The notes under the pieces were generated by a model, which saw only the letters and a list, made by a program, of their open reading frames with translations, had not been told where the DNA came from and ran no database searches. This document shows, in pieces, positions 9,218 to 17,873 of a DNA stretch of 41,063 nucleotides (position 1 is the first letter of the stretch; each line of letters begins with the position of its first letter). A program made the translations under genes and the position numbers. The DNA is from Candidatus Cloacimonadota bacterium (GTDB taxonomy: Bacteria > Cloacimonadota > Cloacimonadia > Cloacimonadales > Cloacimonadaceae): positions 1-41,063 of the forward strand of contig JASKKR010000019.1 of the NCBI GenBank assembly GCA_030154085.1, read 5' to 3'.

Positions 9218-10546
9218 ATGAAGAAATACATCATTCATGGAGCTGATATACTCAGCTTCGATCCTGCCCGACCCTATTTAAGTGACAATGCTTTGATGGT
9301 AGAAAACGGCAAGATCGTCAAGATCGCTCCCTATGGTGATCTGAAAGATAAAAACTGTGAGTATGTAGATGCTTCTGGCAAGATACTAATGCCTGGCTTG
9401 ATCAATGCTCATCATCACTTCTATTCAACCATGATCACCGGTTTGGGGAAGGCGGCTCCAGCAGCTAATTTTGAGGAAGTTTTAAGAAATCTGTGGTGGC
9501 GCTTGGACAAAAAACTAAGTTTGCGAGATATTTATGTTAGTTCAGCAATTTCGGCTATTGATGCAATTCGCAAGGGCACAACTAGCGTTATAGACCACCA
9601 TGCTTCTCCCTCTGCTATATCTGGTTCACTTTTACAGATAGCTCTTGCCGTCAAAGAGACCGGGATTAGGGCAAGTCTCTGCTATGAAGTATCGGATCGG
9701 GATGGCTTTTCAATTAGAGATGAGGGTATACAAGAAAATCTGGAATTTATAAGTGAATATGGTTCTGGTCAAGATGATTATCTCAAAGCACTATTTGGGA
9801 TGCATGCTGCTTTTACTTTGGGAGATGATAGCTTGTCTAAAATATCAAAAGCAGTACATGCACTGAATTGTGGTGTCCATATTCATGCGGCAGAGTCTGA
9901 TAGTGATCAGCGCTACAATCTCGAACATTATGGCAAACGCGTTGTCGAGCGTTTGGTGGATTTTGACTTGCTTAATAGTCAGAGCATTCTTGCTCATGGA
10001 GTACATCTGACACCCAAGGAGTTGAGAATGGTCGCTGATAGTGGTGCCGCTATTGTTACTAATCCCCAATCAAATCTCAATAATGCAGTCGGGATCGCGG
10101 ACGTCTGTGAGATGGTGAAACAAGGAGTAACTGTGGGACTGGGTACCGATGCAATGACGATGAATATGCTCCAGGAGCTCCGCGTGGGACTTTGGGCACA
10201 GCATCTAAAGCAGGAAAATCCTTCTGCTGGATTCATGGAGATAGCTTCCACTTTACTTTTTAATAATCCCATTATTGCCCAGAAGTATTGGGGCACGGGG
10301 CATGGTATGCTCACAGAGGGTGCCAATGCTGATATGATACTGGTGGACTATGATCCTCATACTCCGCTCAATAGTGAGACTTGGATTGGTCATCTGATCA
10401 ATGGAATCTCTCAAGCGAGAGTGGACAGCACGATCGTTGGTGGAGAATTCTTGATGTGGGGTGGTGAACTGCTTTTGGGGCTTGATGAAAGAGAGCTAAG
10501 AGCCGAGAGCAGATCGCTTTCCCAAGCGCTATGGGAACGCTTTTGA
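9218..10546 (+). CDS. ssnA: SsnA-type amidohydrolase / aminohydrolase
   Basis: A metal-dependent hydrolase of the amidohydrolase (guanine deaminase/TrzA-like) superfamily, 442 residues. Visible motifs match E. coli SsnA closely: the metal-binding NAHHHFYS segment near residue 65, LRNLWWRLD, TSVIDHHASP, the HIHAAE metal strand, LAHGVHL, and LGTDAMT carrying the catalytic Asp. SsnA sits with selenium-dependent Mo hydroxylase genes in E. coli and clostridia. Its chemistry is probably hydrolytic deamination or ring opening of a purine-derived heterocycle, though the true substrate is not readable here. It is the first gene of a ten-gene operon and ends 17 bases before the ygeY start chosen here. 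Confidence 0.9.
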   Translation: MKKYIIHGADILSFDPARPYLSDNALMVENGKIVKIAPYGDLKDKNCEYVDASGKILMPGLINAHHHFYSTMITGLGKAAPAANFEEVLRNLWWRLDKKLSLRDIYVSSAISAIDAIRKGTTSVIDHHASPSAISGSLLQIALAVKETGIRASLCYEVSDRDGFSIRDEGIQENLEFISEYGSGQDDYLKALFGMHAAFTLGDDSLSKISKAVHALNCGVHIHAAESDSDQRYNLEHYGKRVVERLVDFDLLNSQSILAHGVHLTPKELRMVADSGAAIVTNPQSNLNNAVGIADVCEMVKQGVTVGLGTDAMTMNMLQELRVGLWAQHLKQENPSAGFMEIASTLLFNNPIIAQKYWGTGHGMLTEGANADMILVDYDPHTPLNSETWIGHLINGISQARVDSTIVGGEFLMWGGELLLGLDERELRAESRSLSQALWERF

Positions 10547-10563
10547 ACTAAAGGAGTTTGATG

Positions 10564-11757
10564 ATGTATCAGAAGATATACGAAATGGCTAAAGCCCATG
10601 AAAATAAAACAGTGAGATTTCTGAGTGATATAGTTCGGATACCTTCTTTTTCTACAAAGGAAAAGGCAGTAGTGGAGCGTATCAGAGATGAAATGAAAGC
10701 CGCTAATTTTGATGAGGTGATGATAGATTCTTTAGGCAATGTGATCGGTCGTATCGGGAATGGTCCCAAGGTGATAGCATTTGATGCTCATGTAGATACG
10801 GTGTATCCCGGTGAACGATCACTATGGGATTTTGACCCTTTCGATGCCCATGTCCAAAATAACAAAGTTTATGGTCGTGGCACAGTTGATCAAAAGGGTG
10901 GCATGGCTTCTATGATTACAGCCGGACGCATAATTAAAGATCTAAATCTACAGGATGGATTTACTTTGTTTTTTACAGGGACAGTGTTAGAAGAGGATTG
11001 TGACGGACTTTGCTGGCAATACATCATTAAAGAAGACAAAATCCAACCGGACATGGTGGTTATCACAGAGCCCACAGACATGAACATCTACCGTGGTCAC
11101 CGGGGACGGATGGAGATGCAAGTGCACGTAAAAGGACTTTCTTGCCATGGATCTGCTCCCGAAAGAGGAGACAATGCTATCTATAAGATAGCACGGATTG
11201 CACTTGAGATTGAAAAACTTCACCAGCGTCTTAAGCATGACGATTTTCTGGGGAAAGGCTCAGTGGCAGTGACTCAAGTCTATTTCACAGGACCATCCCA
11301 ATGTGCAGTGCCAGATAGTGCACGTATTCATCTTGATCGGCGGTTGACCATGGGTGAGACTCTGGAATCGGCAGTTGCTGAAGTAAAAGAAGCGTGCCAA
11401 TTAGCAGGCCATCCTGAGGCAGATGTTGAGGTCTTAGAGTATCATGAAGCAGCTTATACTGGCTTAATCTACCCTACTAAAAAATACTATCCTACATGGG
11501 TAACTGATGCAGATTCATTATGGCTCAAAGCAGCGGAAGATGCCTACCAAGGCACTTTTCAGCGCAAACCCAAGGTTGATAAATGGACGTTTTCAACAAA
11601 TGGTGTGGCCATAGCTGGGATGCAAAATATACCATGTATTGGTCTTGGACCGGGTAATGAGGTCTTTGCTCATGCTCCTAATGAAGCTACCCCGATTGAG
11701 CATCTTACTGAGGCAGCAGCATTTTATGCAGCTTTGATATATCGGTTGGGATTATGA
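10564..11757 (+). CDS. ygeY: YgeY-type M20 amidohydrolase / peptidase
   Basis: An M20-family dizinc hydrolase of about 398 residues, cytoplasmic. Metal-site segments are visible: FDAHVDTV (His76, Asp78), GRGTVDQKGG (bridging Asp109) and LEEDCDG (general-base Glu near 143-144). The sequence is of the YgeY putative selenium-metabolism hydrolase type, relatives of ArgE/DapE. In the related enterobacterial and clostridial loci YgeY is placed in late ureide or diaminopropionate-derivative hydrolysis. The frame opens at TTG 10558 with ATGs at 10561 and 10564; AAGGAG at 10551-10556 gives the best spacing (7 bases) to 10564. The stop overlaps the next start by 4 bases. Confidence 0.9.
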   Translation: MYQKIYEMAKAHENKTVRFLSDIVRIPSFSTKEKAVVERIRDEMKAANFDEVMIDSLGNVIGRIGNGPKVIAFDAHVDTVYPGERSLWDFDPFDAHVQNNKVYGRGTVDQKGGMASMITAGRIIKDLNLQDGFTLFFTGTVLEEDCDGLCWQYIIKEDKIQPDMVVITEPTDMNIYRGHRGRMEMQVHVKGLSCHGSAPERGDNAIYKIARIALEIEKLHQRLKHDDFLGKGSVAVTQVYFTGPSQCAVPDSARIHLDRRLTMGETLESAVAEVKEACQLAGHPEADVEVLEYHEAAYTGLIYPTKKYYPTWVTDADSLWLKAAEDAYQGTFQRKPKVDKWTFSTNGVAIAGMQNIPCIGLGPGNEVFAHAPNEATPIEHLTEAAAFYAALIYRLGL

Positions 11758-12947
11758 GTTTTTTCCAATACTATCGATGCAGCCAATGTGAGAAAGAGTA
11801 CGATTCTCAGCATTTGATCTATCTATGTCCTGAATGCGGTAGGGACTATAGTGCCGGGATTCCGTTGCCCGGGATCTTGGAATGTGTCTTTGATTATGCA
11901 AGTATTGCTCAAGCTTGGGCTGATTTCATAAAGGAAAATCCTGATGCTGGAATTGAAAGGAGAATCCATAAGCTCTGTGAGATCTTTTCTCCGGTTGACC
12001 TGGAGCATTATCCCAATCTACCAGTGGGTAATAGCCCATTGATCCCAGGGACGGGTTTAGGCATTAAAAATCTATATTTGAAGTTTGATGGTTTAAACCC
12101 CAGTGGATCTTTTAAGGATCGAGCGTCAGCTCTCATGGTAGCCGAGGCCAAACGGAGAGGGATCAAGGAAATCGTTACTGCTTCCACCGGTAATGCTGCT
12201 TCGTCTTTGGCTGCTCTATGTGCGGCATCCGGGATCAAGGCAGTGATTTTTGCTCCAGCAAATGCGCCCAAGGCAAAGCTCGTGCAAATAAAAGTGCACG
12301 GTGCTACCCTAAACTTAATAAACGGAAGCTATGATGATGCTTACAAAGAGGCAATGAAATATTCTTTAGAACATGACTGTCTTAATCGTAATACAGCATA
12401 TCATCCCTTTACAATTGAGGGCAAAAAGACGGCAGGTTTGGAGATCTTTGCTCAACTTGGTCAGCTCCCGGATTACATATTTGTCCCCACCGGGGATGGT
12501 GTCATCCTCTCTGGACTTGCAAAAGCCTTTGCTGATCTTCTGGCTGCCCGCATGACAGATCACTTGCCAGCTTTAATTGCAGCGCAAGCGGAGAGCTCTG
12601 ATGCTATTTGCAGCTATTGGGAGACTGGTATATATCAGGACGCAAAGGAACCAAAGACAGTAGCCGATTCCATTTCCGTAAAAACTCCAGCAGCGGCACA
12701 TCTTGCCTATCGAGTCCTACATGAAAGTGATGGGATGGGCATCAGGGTTAATGATACTGAAATATTGGCAGCCCAAAAGATGCTTGCTTCGCGGACAGGG
12801 ATTTTTTGTGAGCCTGCCTCGGCCTCAGCATTGGCGGCTTTCTTCCAAGCCAAAGAACAAGGTTGGATCAAAGATAATAGCAAAGTGGTCCTGATGATAA
12901 CTGGCCACGGACTCAAAGACATAGAGGCGGTTAAAGATGATACATGA
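11754..12947 (+). CDS. Zinc-ribbon threonine-synthase-like PLP enzyme
   Basis: A fold-type II PLP enzyme of 397 residues. The N-terminus carries a zinc-ribbon-like CxxC pair (Cys9/Cys12 and Cys25/Cys28), as in class II threonine synthases of archaea and some bacteria. The PLP lysine is Lys121 in NPSGSFKDRAS, and STGNAASSLAA binds the cofactor phosphate. By family it would convert O-phosphohomoserine to threonine. Its place inside an ssnA-ygeY-xdh-ygeW operon, overlapping both neighbours and with no hom, thrB or asd nearby, suggests instead a beta-elimination or ammonia-lyase step in ureide catabolism, the position YgeX fills in E. coli. That second role is inference; ordinary threonine synthase remains possible. 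Confidence 0.82.
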   Translation: MSFFQYYRCSQCEKEYDSQHLIYLCPECGRDYSAGIPLPGILECVFDYASIAQAWADFIKENPDAGIERRIHKLCEIFSPVDLEHYPNLPVGNSPLIPGTGLGIKNLYLKFDGLNPSGSFKDRASALMVAEAKRRGIKEIVTASTGNAASSLAALCAASGIKAVIFAPANAPKAKLVQIKVHGATLNLINGSYDDAYKEAMKYSLEHDCLNRNTAYHPFTIEGKKTAGLEIFAQLGQLPDYIFVPTGDGVILSGLAKAFADLLAARMTDHLPALIAAQAESSDAICSYWETGIYQDAKEPKTVADSISVKTPAAAHLAYRVLHESDGMGIRVNDTEILAAQKMLASRTGIFCEPASASALAAFFQAKEQGWIKDNSKVVLMITGHGLKDIEAVKDDT

Positions 12948-13929
12948 CATAGGTTACTATGATTTTCACGTACATATTGGTGAGAAGATCTCAGGTTACG
13001 ATCTGTCAGATAACTTTGCTGACTTACAAAAACTGAGTGAGCCCACTAATGATCCTGCAAATCCTCCGCTATTAGGGATCGGAGCGTTTGTAACAGAAGA
13101 GGCGGAATATCCTCTAGCCCAAAAGCTTAAAGATATGGAGGATAAAGCCAAACATGAGCTTGCGATTCCAGTGCATTGGCATCTTACTCCTACTAAAAGC
13201 AAAGTGGATGATATTTATGAGCTTCTTAAGGAAGGGCATGATCTCAAATTTTATACTACATATCGCAAGGAGGGGCTCTATAAAAGTTATGAGGATATTG
13301 CCAGTTGGATGCAGAATCTAAGTGATCTTAAGACCAGGATCCTAGTTCATTGTGAAGATGAACTCATCATCCAAGGCTCTCAAACGCATAGTTTCAGGAC
13401 TCCCTTTGATCATACATTCAGACGACCAGAGATCGCGGAAGACAAAGCCGTGGGTGCTATTTTGAACCTTGCCGTGAAATATAAACATCCGGTGCACATA
13501 GTGCATGTATCCAGCCCAACATCTGCTCTGATGATCAAAGAAGCGAAGCGTGATTTTGATGGGATCACATGCGAGACTGCCCCGCACTATCTTCTTTATA
13601 ATGAAGAACGCTTGCGTGAACCTGATGCTCACCGTTTCCTTTGCACTCCTCCATATCGGAAAGAAAGCTCACGAGGACTTTTGGTAGAGCTTTTTCAGGA
13701 TGGTATCTTTGATATATTGGCCAGTGACCATTGTGCTTTTGATAATTCCCTTAAAGATCGCTTCAAAAATGATCTTGAAAAGATTCCCATGGGTATCCCT
13801 GGCATTGATAAGCTCTATAGCTCAATATATCAAGAGTTTGTTAAAAGTTCAAAGATTTCTAAAGAGAGCTTGGATCAGATGCTCAGGATCAAACCTCGGG
13901 AGCTGATGAACTTTGGGGGAGAATCTTGA
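12937..13929 (+). CDS. Short dihydroorotase/hydantoinase-like cyclic amidohydrolase
   Basis: A 330-residue TIM-barrel amidohydrolase. It begins almost directly at the metal-binding strand (DFHVHIG, His11/His13). LKFYTTY may carry the bridging Lys. ILVHCEDE, HIVHVSS, TAPHYLL and the C-terminal SDHCAF (metal/catalytic Asp) follow in the order seen in dihydroorotases and hydantoinases. Typical dihydroorotases and dihydropyrimidinases have about 420-480 residues, with an N-terminal strand set feeding a composite beta-sandwich; that set is missing here. In the E. coli locus this position is held by hydantoinase HyuA (YgeZ). It probably opens a cyclic ureide, with the substrate unknown. It overlaps the upstream gene by 11 bases and the downstream one by 4. 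Confidence 0.82.
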   Translation: MIHDIGYYDFHVHIGEKISGYDLSDNFADLQKLSEPTNDPANPPLLGIGAFVTEEAEYPLAQKLKDMEDKAKHELAIPVHWHLTPTKSKVDDIYELLKEGHDLKFYTTYRKEGLYKSYEDIASWMQNLSDLKTRILVHCEDELIIQGSQTHSFRTPFDHTFRRPEIAEDKAVGAILNLAVKYKHPVHIVHVSSPTSALMIKEAKRDFDGITCETAPHYLLYNEERLREPDAHRFLCTPPYRKESSRGLLVELFQDGIFDILASDHCAFDNSLKDRFKNDLEKIPMGIPGIDKLYSSIYQEFVKSSKISKESLDQMLRIKPRELMNFGGES

Positions 13930-16181
13930 GAAAGGCCTTCCGTAATGATGCTATAGCCAAGGTTACAGGGCGAGCAAAATATACAGATGACTATATGATG
14001 CCAAATATGTTACATGCTCTTCCCCTCCATGCGAACATCTCCAGCGCAGAAATTCTTGGGATAGACATCAAGGAAGCCACCAAGATGCCGGGAGTGGTGC
14101 GTATCATTACAGCGGATGATGTTCCCGGCAACATCAAATATGGTCAGATCATTCGTGACTATCCTGTTTTGGTCAAAAAACATATTCGATCCTCTGGGGA
14201 TGTACTTGCTTTGGTGGTAGCCCATACTCGAGCTGCTGCCGTCAATGCTATGCAGGCGATAAAAGTAAATATTAAAGAAACTCAAGGAATATATGACCCG
14301 CATCAAGCCTTAGTTCCGGACGCGCCCTTGATCCATCCTGAACATGGTAGCAACATATGCAACTATCATCGTGTGAGAACGGGAGATATCGCTGCCGGCG
14401 AAGAAGAAGCAGATCTCATTATAGAAGAAGACTTTACTACTTCCAGGATAGAGCATGCCTATCTCGAGCCGGAAAGTGCTCTGGCGCATCTGCGACCTGA
14501 TGGAGTTATGGAGGTCATCGGATCTATGCAGCATCCCTTTAGCACGCGTCGCTTTGTTGCTTCTGCCTTGGGGTTTGAATTGAAGGATGTGGAAATCAAG
14601 TCGGTACCGATGGGGGGAGGTTTCGGTGGGAAGGACGATACTGCTGCTCTTGTCTGTGCGCGTGCAGCTTTGTGTGCTTATCTCTGCAAATGTCCTGTCA
14701 AAATCACTTATACCCGCGAAATGAGCATGAAGGAAAGCTATAAAAGGCATCCCTATCATATGCAGTATCGCATGGGTGTCAAGTGTAATGGTAAAATCAC
14801 CTTTATAAAAGTCCGGATAGTGGCAGATAGTGGGGCTTATTGCAGCGTAACACCTTGGGTAACCTGGCGTTCCACCGTCCAATGCTGTGGTTGTTACGAA
14901 GTACCGAATGTATACAGCGATGTCTATGGAGTTTATACTAATAATATCTTCACAGGAGCCTGTCGTGGGTTTGGCTCCCCACAGGTAAACTGGGCAATTG
15001 AACAGCTTGTTGAGATTGCTGCCCAAAAGCTTGGTATAGATGAAGTGGACTTTCGGCTAAAAAATATGGTTAAACAGGGCTCTGTCACTATCACTCAGCA
15101 ACAGCTTGATAATCATACTGTTTCACTCCGGGAAGTAATGCAGAAAGTGCTTAAAGAAATTGATTATTTCAAGAAGCGGGAACGTTGTTCCTATGGAGAT
15201 CCCTCACTTGACACATGGTATGGCATCGGTTTTGCTATCTCCTACCGCGGTATGAGCTTGGGTGCGGAGGGAGTGGACATGAACAGCGCTATCATTAATG
15301 TCCAAGCCGATGGTTCTGTACTTTTGGAGACTGGGGTGCACGAAAATGGACAAGGCTCAGAAAGCGCTATGATCTTGATCGCAGCAGAAGAGTTGGGCTT
15401 ACCCGTATCCCGGATTCGATATCGTATGCCTTCCACATCCAATATTCCTGATGGGGGCACTACGGTTGCCTCCCGCGGGACGCTGATGGGAGGAGGTGCC
15501 ACGACTAAGGCGGCCAGAATCCTCAAAAGCATCATCACGGAAGCAATCAAGAAGCATCTGGGGAAGAGCGCCCAACGCTTTGAAGATGGCTGGATTCTCG
15601 ATGCTTCGAACAAGCGCATCTGCTCTTGGGATGATGCCATCACGCTATGTTATCAGAATCAGATCTATCCTTATGCCTTTGGTGTTTTTCAGGCTCCTCG
15701 AGTAACTTGGGATGAAGAGACAGGACACGGAGATGCTTATTTCACCTGGGTATATGGTTGCCAAGCAGTCGAGCTGGAAGTAGATAGGAAAAGCGGGAAG
15801 ATCAAGCTTCTAAATATGGTGGCAGCACACGATGTGGGCAAAGCCATAAATCCCGCCATGGTCAAAGGACAATTCTATGGGGGAATGGTCATGGGCGCTG
15901 GATATGGACTCACTGAGGAGATCATTCTCAAAGACGGTGCTGTCCAAGCTTCAAATTTTCATCAATACAAGATCTTGCGTGCTACTGATATTCCTCAAAT
16001 GACCGCTATCATAGTAGAACATCCAGATCCCTTGTCTCCTTCCAAAGCCAAAGGCATCGGCGAGCCGACCTTGGAAATTACTGCTCCCGCGATTGCTAAC
16101 GCTATCTTCCGTGCTACAGGTATACGCTATAAGGATCAACCAATAAAACTTAGGAGAGACAGTGAAGATAAAAGTAAATAG
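13926..16181 (+). CDS. Xanthine-dehydrogenase-family molybdenum-binding subunit
   Basis: A 751-residue large subunit of a Mo hydroxylase (XDH/aldehyde oxidase family), which inserts water-derived oxygen into a heterocycle or aldehyde. Moco-contact motifs are present: GSMQHPF (Gln), GGGFGGKDD at 230-238, CRGFGSPQ, ENGQGSES, SRGTLMGGG and the catalytic Glu713 in KGIGEPTLEI. After GGFGGK it has Asp rather than the Glu seen in bovine xanthine oxidase, so xanthine itself may not be the substrate. The start is TTG at 13926, with GGGGGAG ahead of it, in a TTGA overlap with the preceding stop. The 2Fe-2S subunit follows, but no FAD subunit is encoded here. Selenium dependence cannot be judged from sequence. 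Confidence 0.93.
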   Translation: MRKAFRNDAIAKVTGRAKYTDDYMMPNMLHALPLHANISSAEILGIDIKEATKMPGVVRIITADDVPGNIKYGQIIRDYPVLVKKHIRSSGDVLALVVAHTRAAAVNAMQAIKVNIKETQGIYDPHQALVPDAPLIHPEHGSNICNYHRVRTGDIAAGEEEADLIIEEDFTTSRIEHAYLEPESALAHLRPDGVMEVIGSMQHPFSTRRFVASALGFELKDVEIKSVPMGGGFGGKDDTAALVCARAALCAYLCKCPVKITYTREMSMKESYKRHPYHMQYRMGVKCNGKITFIKVRIVADSGAYCSVTPWVTWRSTVQCCGCYEVPNVYSDVYGVYTNNIFTGACRGFGSPQVNWAIEQLVEIAAQKLGIDEVDFRLKNMVKQGSVTITQQQLDNHTVSLREVMQKVLKEIDYFKKRERCSYGDPSLDTWYGIGFAISYRGMSLGAEGVDMNSAIINVQADGSVLLETGVHENGQGSESAMILIAAEELGLPVSRIRYRMPSTSNIPDGGTTVASRGTLMGGGATTKAARILKSIITEAIKKHLGKSAQRFEDGWILDASNKRICSWDDAITLCYQNQIYPYAFGVFQAPRVTWDEETGHGDAYFTWVYGCQAVELEVDRKSGKIKLLNMVAAHDVGKAINPAMVKGQFYGGMVMGAGYGLTEEIILKDGAVQASNFHQYKILRATDIPQMTAIIVEHPDPLSPSKAKGIGEPTLEITAPAIANAIFRATGIRYKDQPIKLRRDSEDKSK

Positions 16182-16650
16182 CGTTTGGTATGAATGTCCA
16201 GAAGACTGTGGAGATCGCACTCTTACGGAGTGGTTGCGTGAAGATCTTGGACTCACAGGCACTAAGATTGGATGTGGCATCGGAGTCTGTGGATCTTGCA
16301 CGGTCTTGATAGATAAAGACGCCAAACGTAGCTGCCTTTTGAAACTTAAAGATGTACAAGGCAAGAATATCACTACCATCGAAGGTATTGCCGATGTGGA
16401 TGGGACTTTGCATCCATTGCAACAAGCTTTTGTGGATTGTGGTGCTATTCAGTGTGGCTTTTGCACTCCAGGTATGGTACTTTCAGCTCTGGCTTTGCTG
16501 CTTAAGAATCACCATCCCAACAGAGATGATATACGAAAAGCACTGAAGGGGAATCTCTGCCGATGCACTGGATATCAGCAGATTATAGACGCTGTTGAAC
16601 GAGCTAGCAGGATAATGTATCCCAGAACGATAACAAACGATACCAAATGA
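16162..16650 (+). CDS. Xanthine-dehydrogenase-family 2Fe-2S subunit
   Basis: A 162-residue small electron-transfer subunit with two [2Fe-2S] clusters. All eight ligand cysteines are visible: Cys38, Cys43, Cys46 and Cys58 (plant-ferredoxin-type cluster, GCGIGVCGSC) and Cys98, Cys101, Cys133 and Cys135 (CGFCTPGM and NLCRCTGY, helical cluster). It passes electrons from the Mo centre onward. The start is GTG at 16162 with AGGAGAG upstream, overlapping the Mo-subunit stop by 20 bases. The missing FAD subunit implies a separate electron acceptor or an FAD protein encoded elsewhere. Confidence 0.95.
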   Translation: MKIKVNSVWYECPEDCGDRTLTEWLREDLGLTGTKIGCGIGVCGSCTVLIDKDAKRSCLLKLKDVQGKNITTIEGIADVDGTLHPLQQAFVDCGAIQCGFCTPGMVLSALALLLKNHHPNRDDIRKALKGNLCRCTGYQQIIDAVERASRIMYPRTITNDTK

Positions 16651-16671
16651 TCTAAACCAGAGGTTATGCTA

Positions 16672-17835
16672 ATGAATGAAATCTATAACCGGCTACGTGA
16701 GCTGGAAAAACTAAGCTGCAATCTTTATAACAAGGACTTTCTGCTAACTTGGGAAAATAGCGTTGATAATCTCAAGGCTGTAATGCTGATAGCTGAAATC
16801 CTGCAAATGCTGCATACACAGAAGAAAGTCTGGCGTATCTTTGACTATGGATTGGCGATCTCCATATTTCGGGATAACAGCACACGTACCCGCTTTAGCT
16901 TTGCCTCGGCGGTCAATGGCCTGGGGCTGGGCTTAGCGGAATTGGACGAGTTTAAGTCTCAGATTGCGCATGGCGAAACTGTCCGGGAGACTGCCAATAT
17001 GATCTCCTTTCTCACCGAGGTCATTGGCATTAGAGACGACATGTATCCCGGCGAGGGACATACTTATATGAAAGAAGTTGCAGATGCCGTGGCAGAAGGA
17101 TATGAGAGCGGAATCCTGGCTCAGCGTCCCACCCTGGTAAATCTCCAAAGCGATCTGGATCACCCTACTCAAAGCCTGTCTGATCTACTCAAACTCAAAG
17201 ACTATTTTGGCAGTTGGGAAGCGCTTAAAGGCAAAAAGATCGCCATGAGTTGGGCATATTCTCCTTCTTATGGCAAACCGCTTTCAGTCCCGCAGGGCAT
17301 TATCAATCTCATGACCCGCTTTGGCATGGATGTCGTATTGGCCTATCCTGAAGGCTATGATCTGCTGCCGGAAACGCTGGACTGCGCCAAAGCTTTTGCC
17401 ACAGAGAGTGAGGGCTCCTTTACTCAAGTTCATTCCATGGCAGATGCTTTTAGAGATGCTGATGTGGTGTATCCCAAGTCCTGGGCGCCGATGGCCGTGA
17501 TGCAGCGCCGCACAGAGCTTCTCAAACAAGGTGATCAACAAGGGCTAAAAGATCTTGAACAGTATTGTTTAGCTGAAAATAAGAAACACATAGACTGGGA
17601 ATGCACCGAGGACATGATGAAGCTCACCAAAGGCGGGAATGCCCTGTATGAACACTGCCTGCCCGCTGATATCAGCGGAATTAGTTGTACACACGGCGAA
17701 GTAGCCAAGAGTGTGTTTGAACGCTATCGGCTGCACACCTATCAGGAAGCGGGATTCAAGCCCTTCGTGATTGCAGCCATGATCTTTGCCAGCAAAATCA
17801 AGGACAGTGCCAAGAAGCTGCGTGATTTTTGCTGA
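16672..17835 (+). CDS. ygeW: YgeW-type knotted carbamoyltransferase
   Basis: A member of the aspartate/ornithine carbamoyltransferase superfamily and very close in sequence to E. coli YgeW. It has the carbamoyl-phosphate-binding STRTR (about residues 70-74), LDEFKSQIAHGETVRETANM, QRPTLVNLQSDLDHPTQ, WAYSPSYGKPLSVPQG, DADVVYPKSWAP and EHCLPADISG. YgeW does not act on ornithine or aspartate; in anaerobic purine breakdown it is proposed to release carbamoyl phosphate from a ureido intermediate. The frame opens at ATG 16666, but AGAGG at 16659-16663 sits 8 bases before ATG 16672, the preferred start. No carbamate kinase gene is nearby, so ATP recovery from carbamoyl phosphate must use a distant gene. 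Confidence 0.94.
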   Translation: MNEIYNRLRELEKLSCNLYNKDFLLTWENSVDNLKAVMLIAEILQMLHTQKKVWRIFDYGLAISIFRDNSTRTRFSFASAVNGLGLGLAELDEFKSQIAHGETVRETANMISFLTEVIGIRDDMYPGEGHTYMKEVADAVAEGYESGILAQRPTLVNLQSDLDHPTQSLSDLLKLKDYFGSWEALKGKKIAMSWAYSPSYGKPLSVPQGIINLMTRFGMDVVLAYPEGYDLLPETLDCAKAFATESEGSFTQVHSMADAFRDADVVYPKSWAPMAVMQRRTELLKQGDQQGLKDLEQYCLAENKKHIDWECTEDMMKLTKGGNALYEHCLPADISGISCTHGEVAKSVFERYRLHTYQEAGFKPFVIAAMIFASKIKDSAKKLRDFC

Positions 17836-17873
17836 AACTCATAAATATAATACAAACAAGCTTAGGAGTATAA

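Noticed and set aside
14310-15026. Long minus-strand open frame of 238 codons inside the Mo-subunit gene
   Set aside because: It lies wholly antisense to a strongly supported gene with conserved motifs, and its translation shows no recognisable domain.
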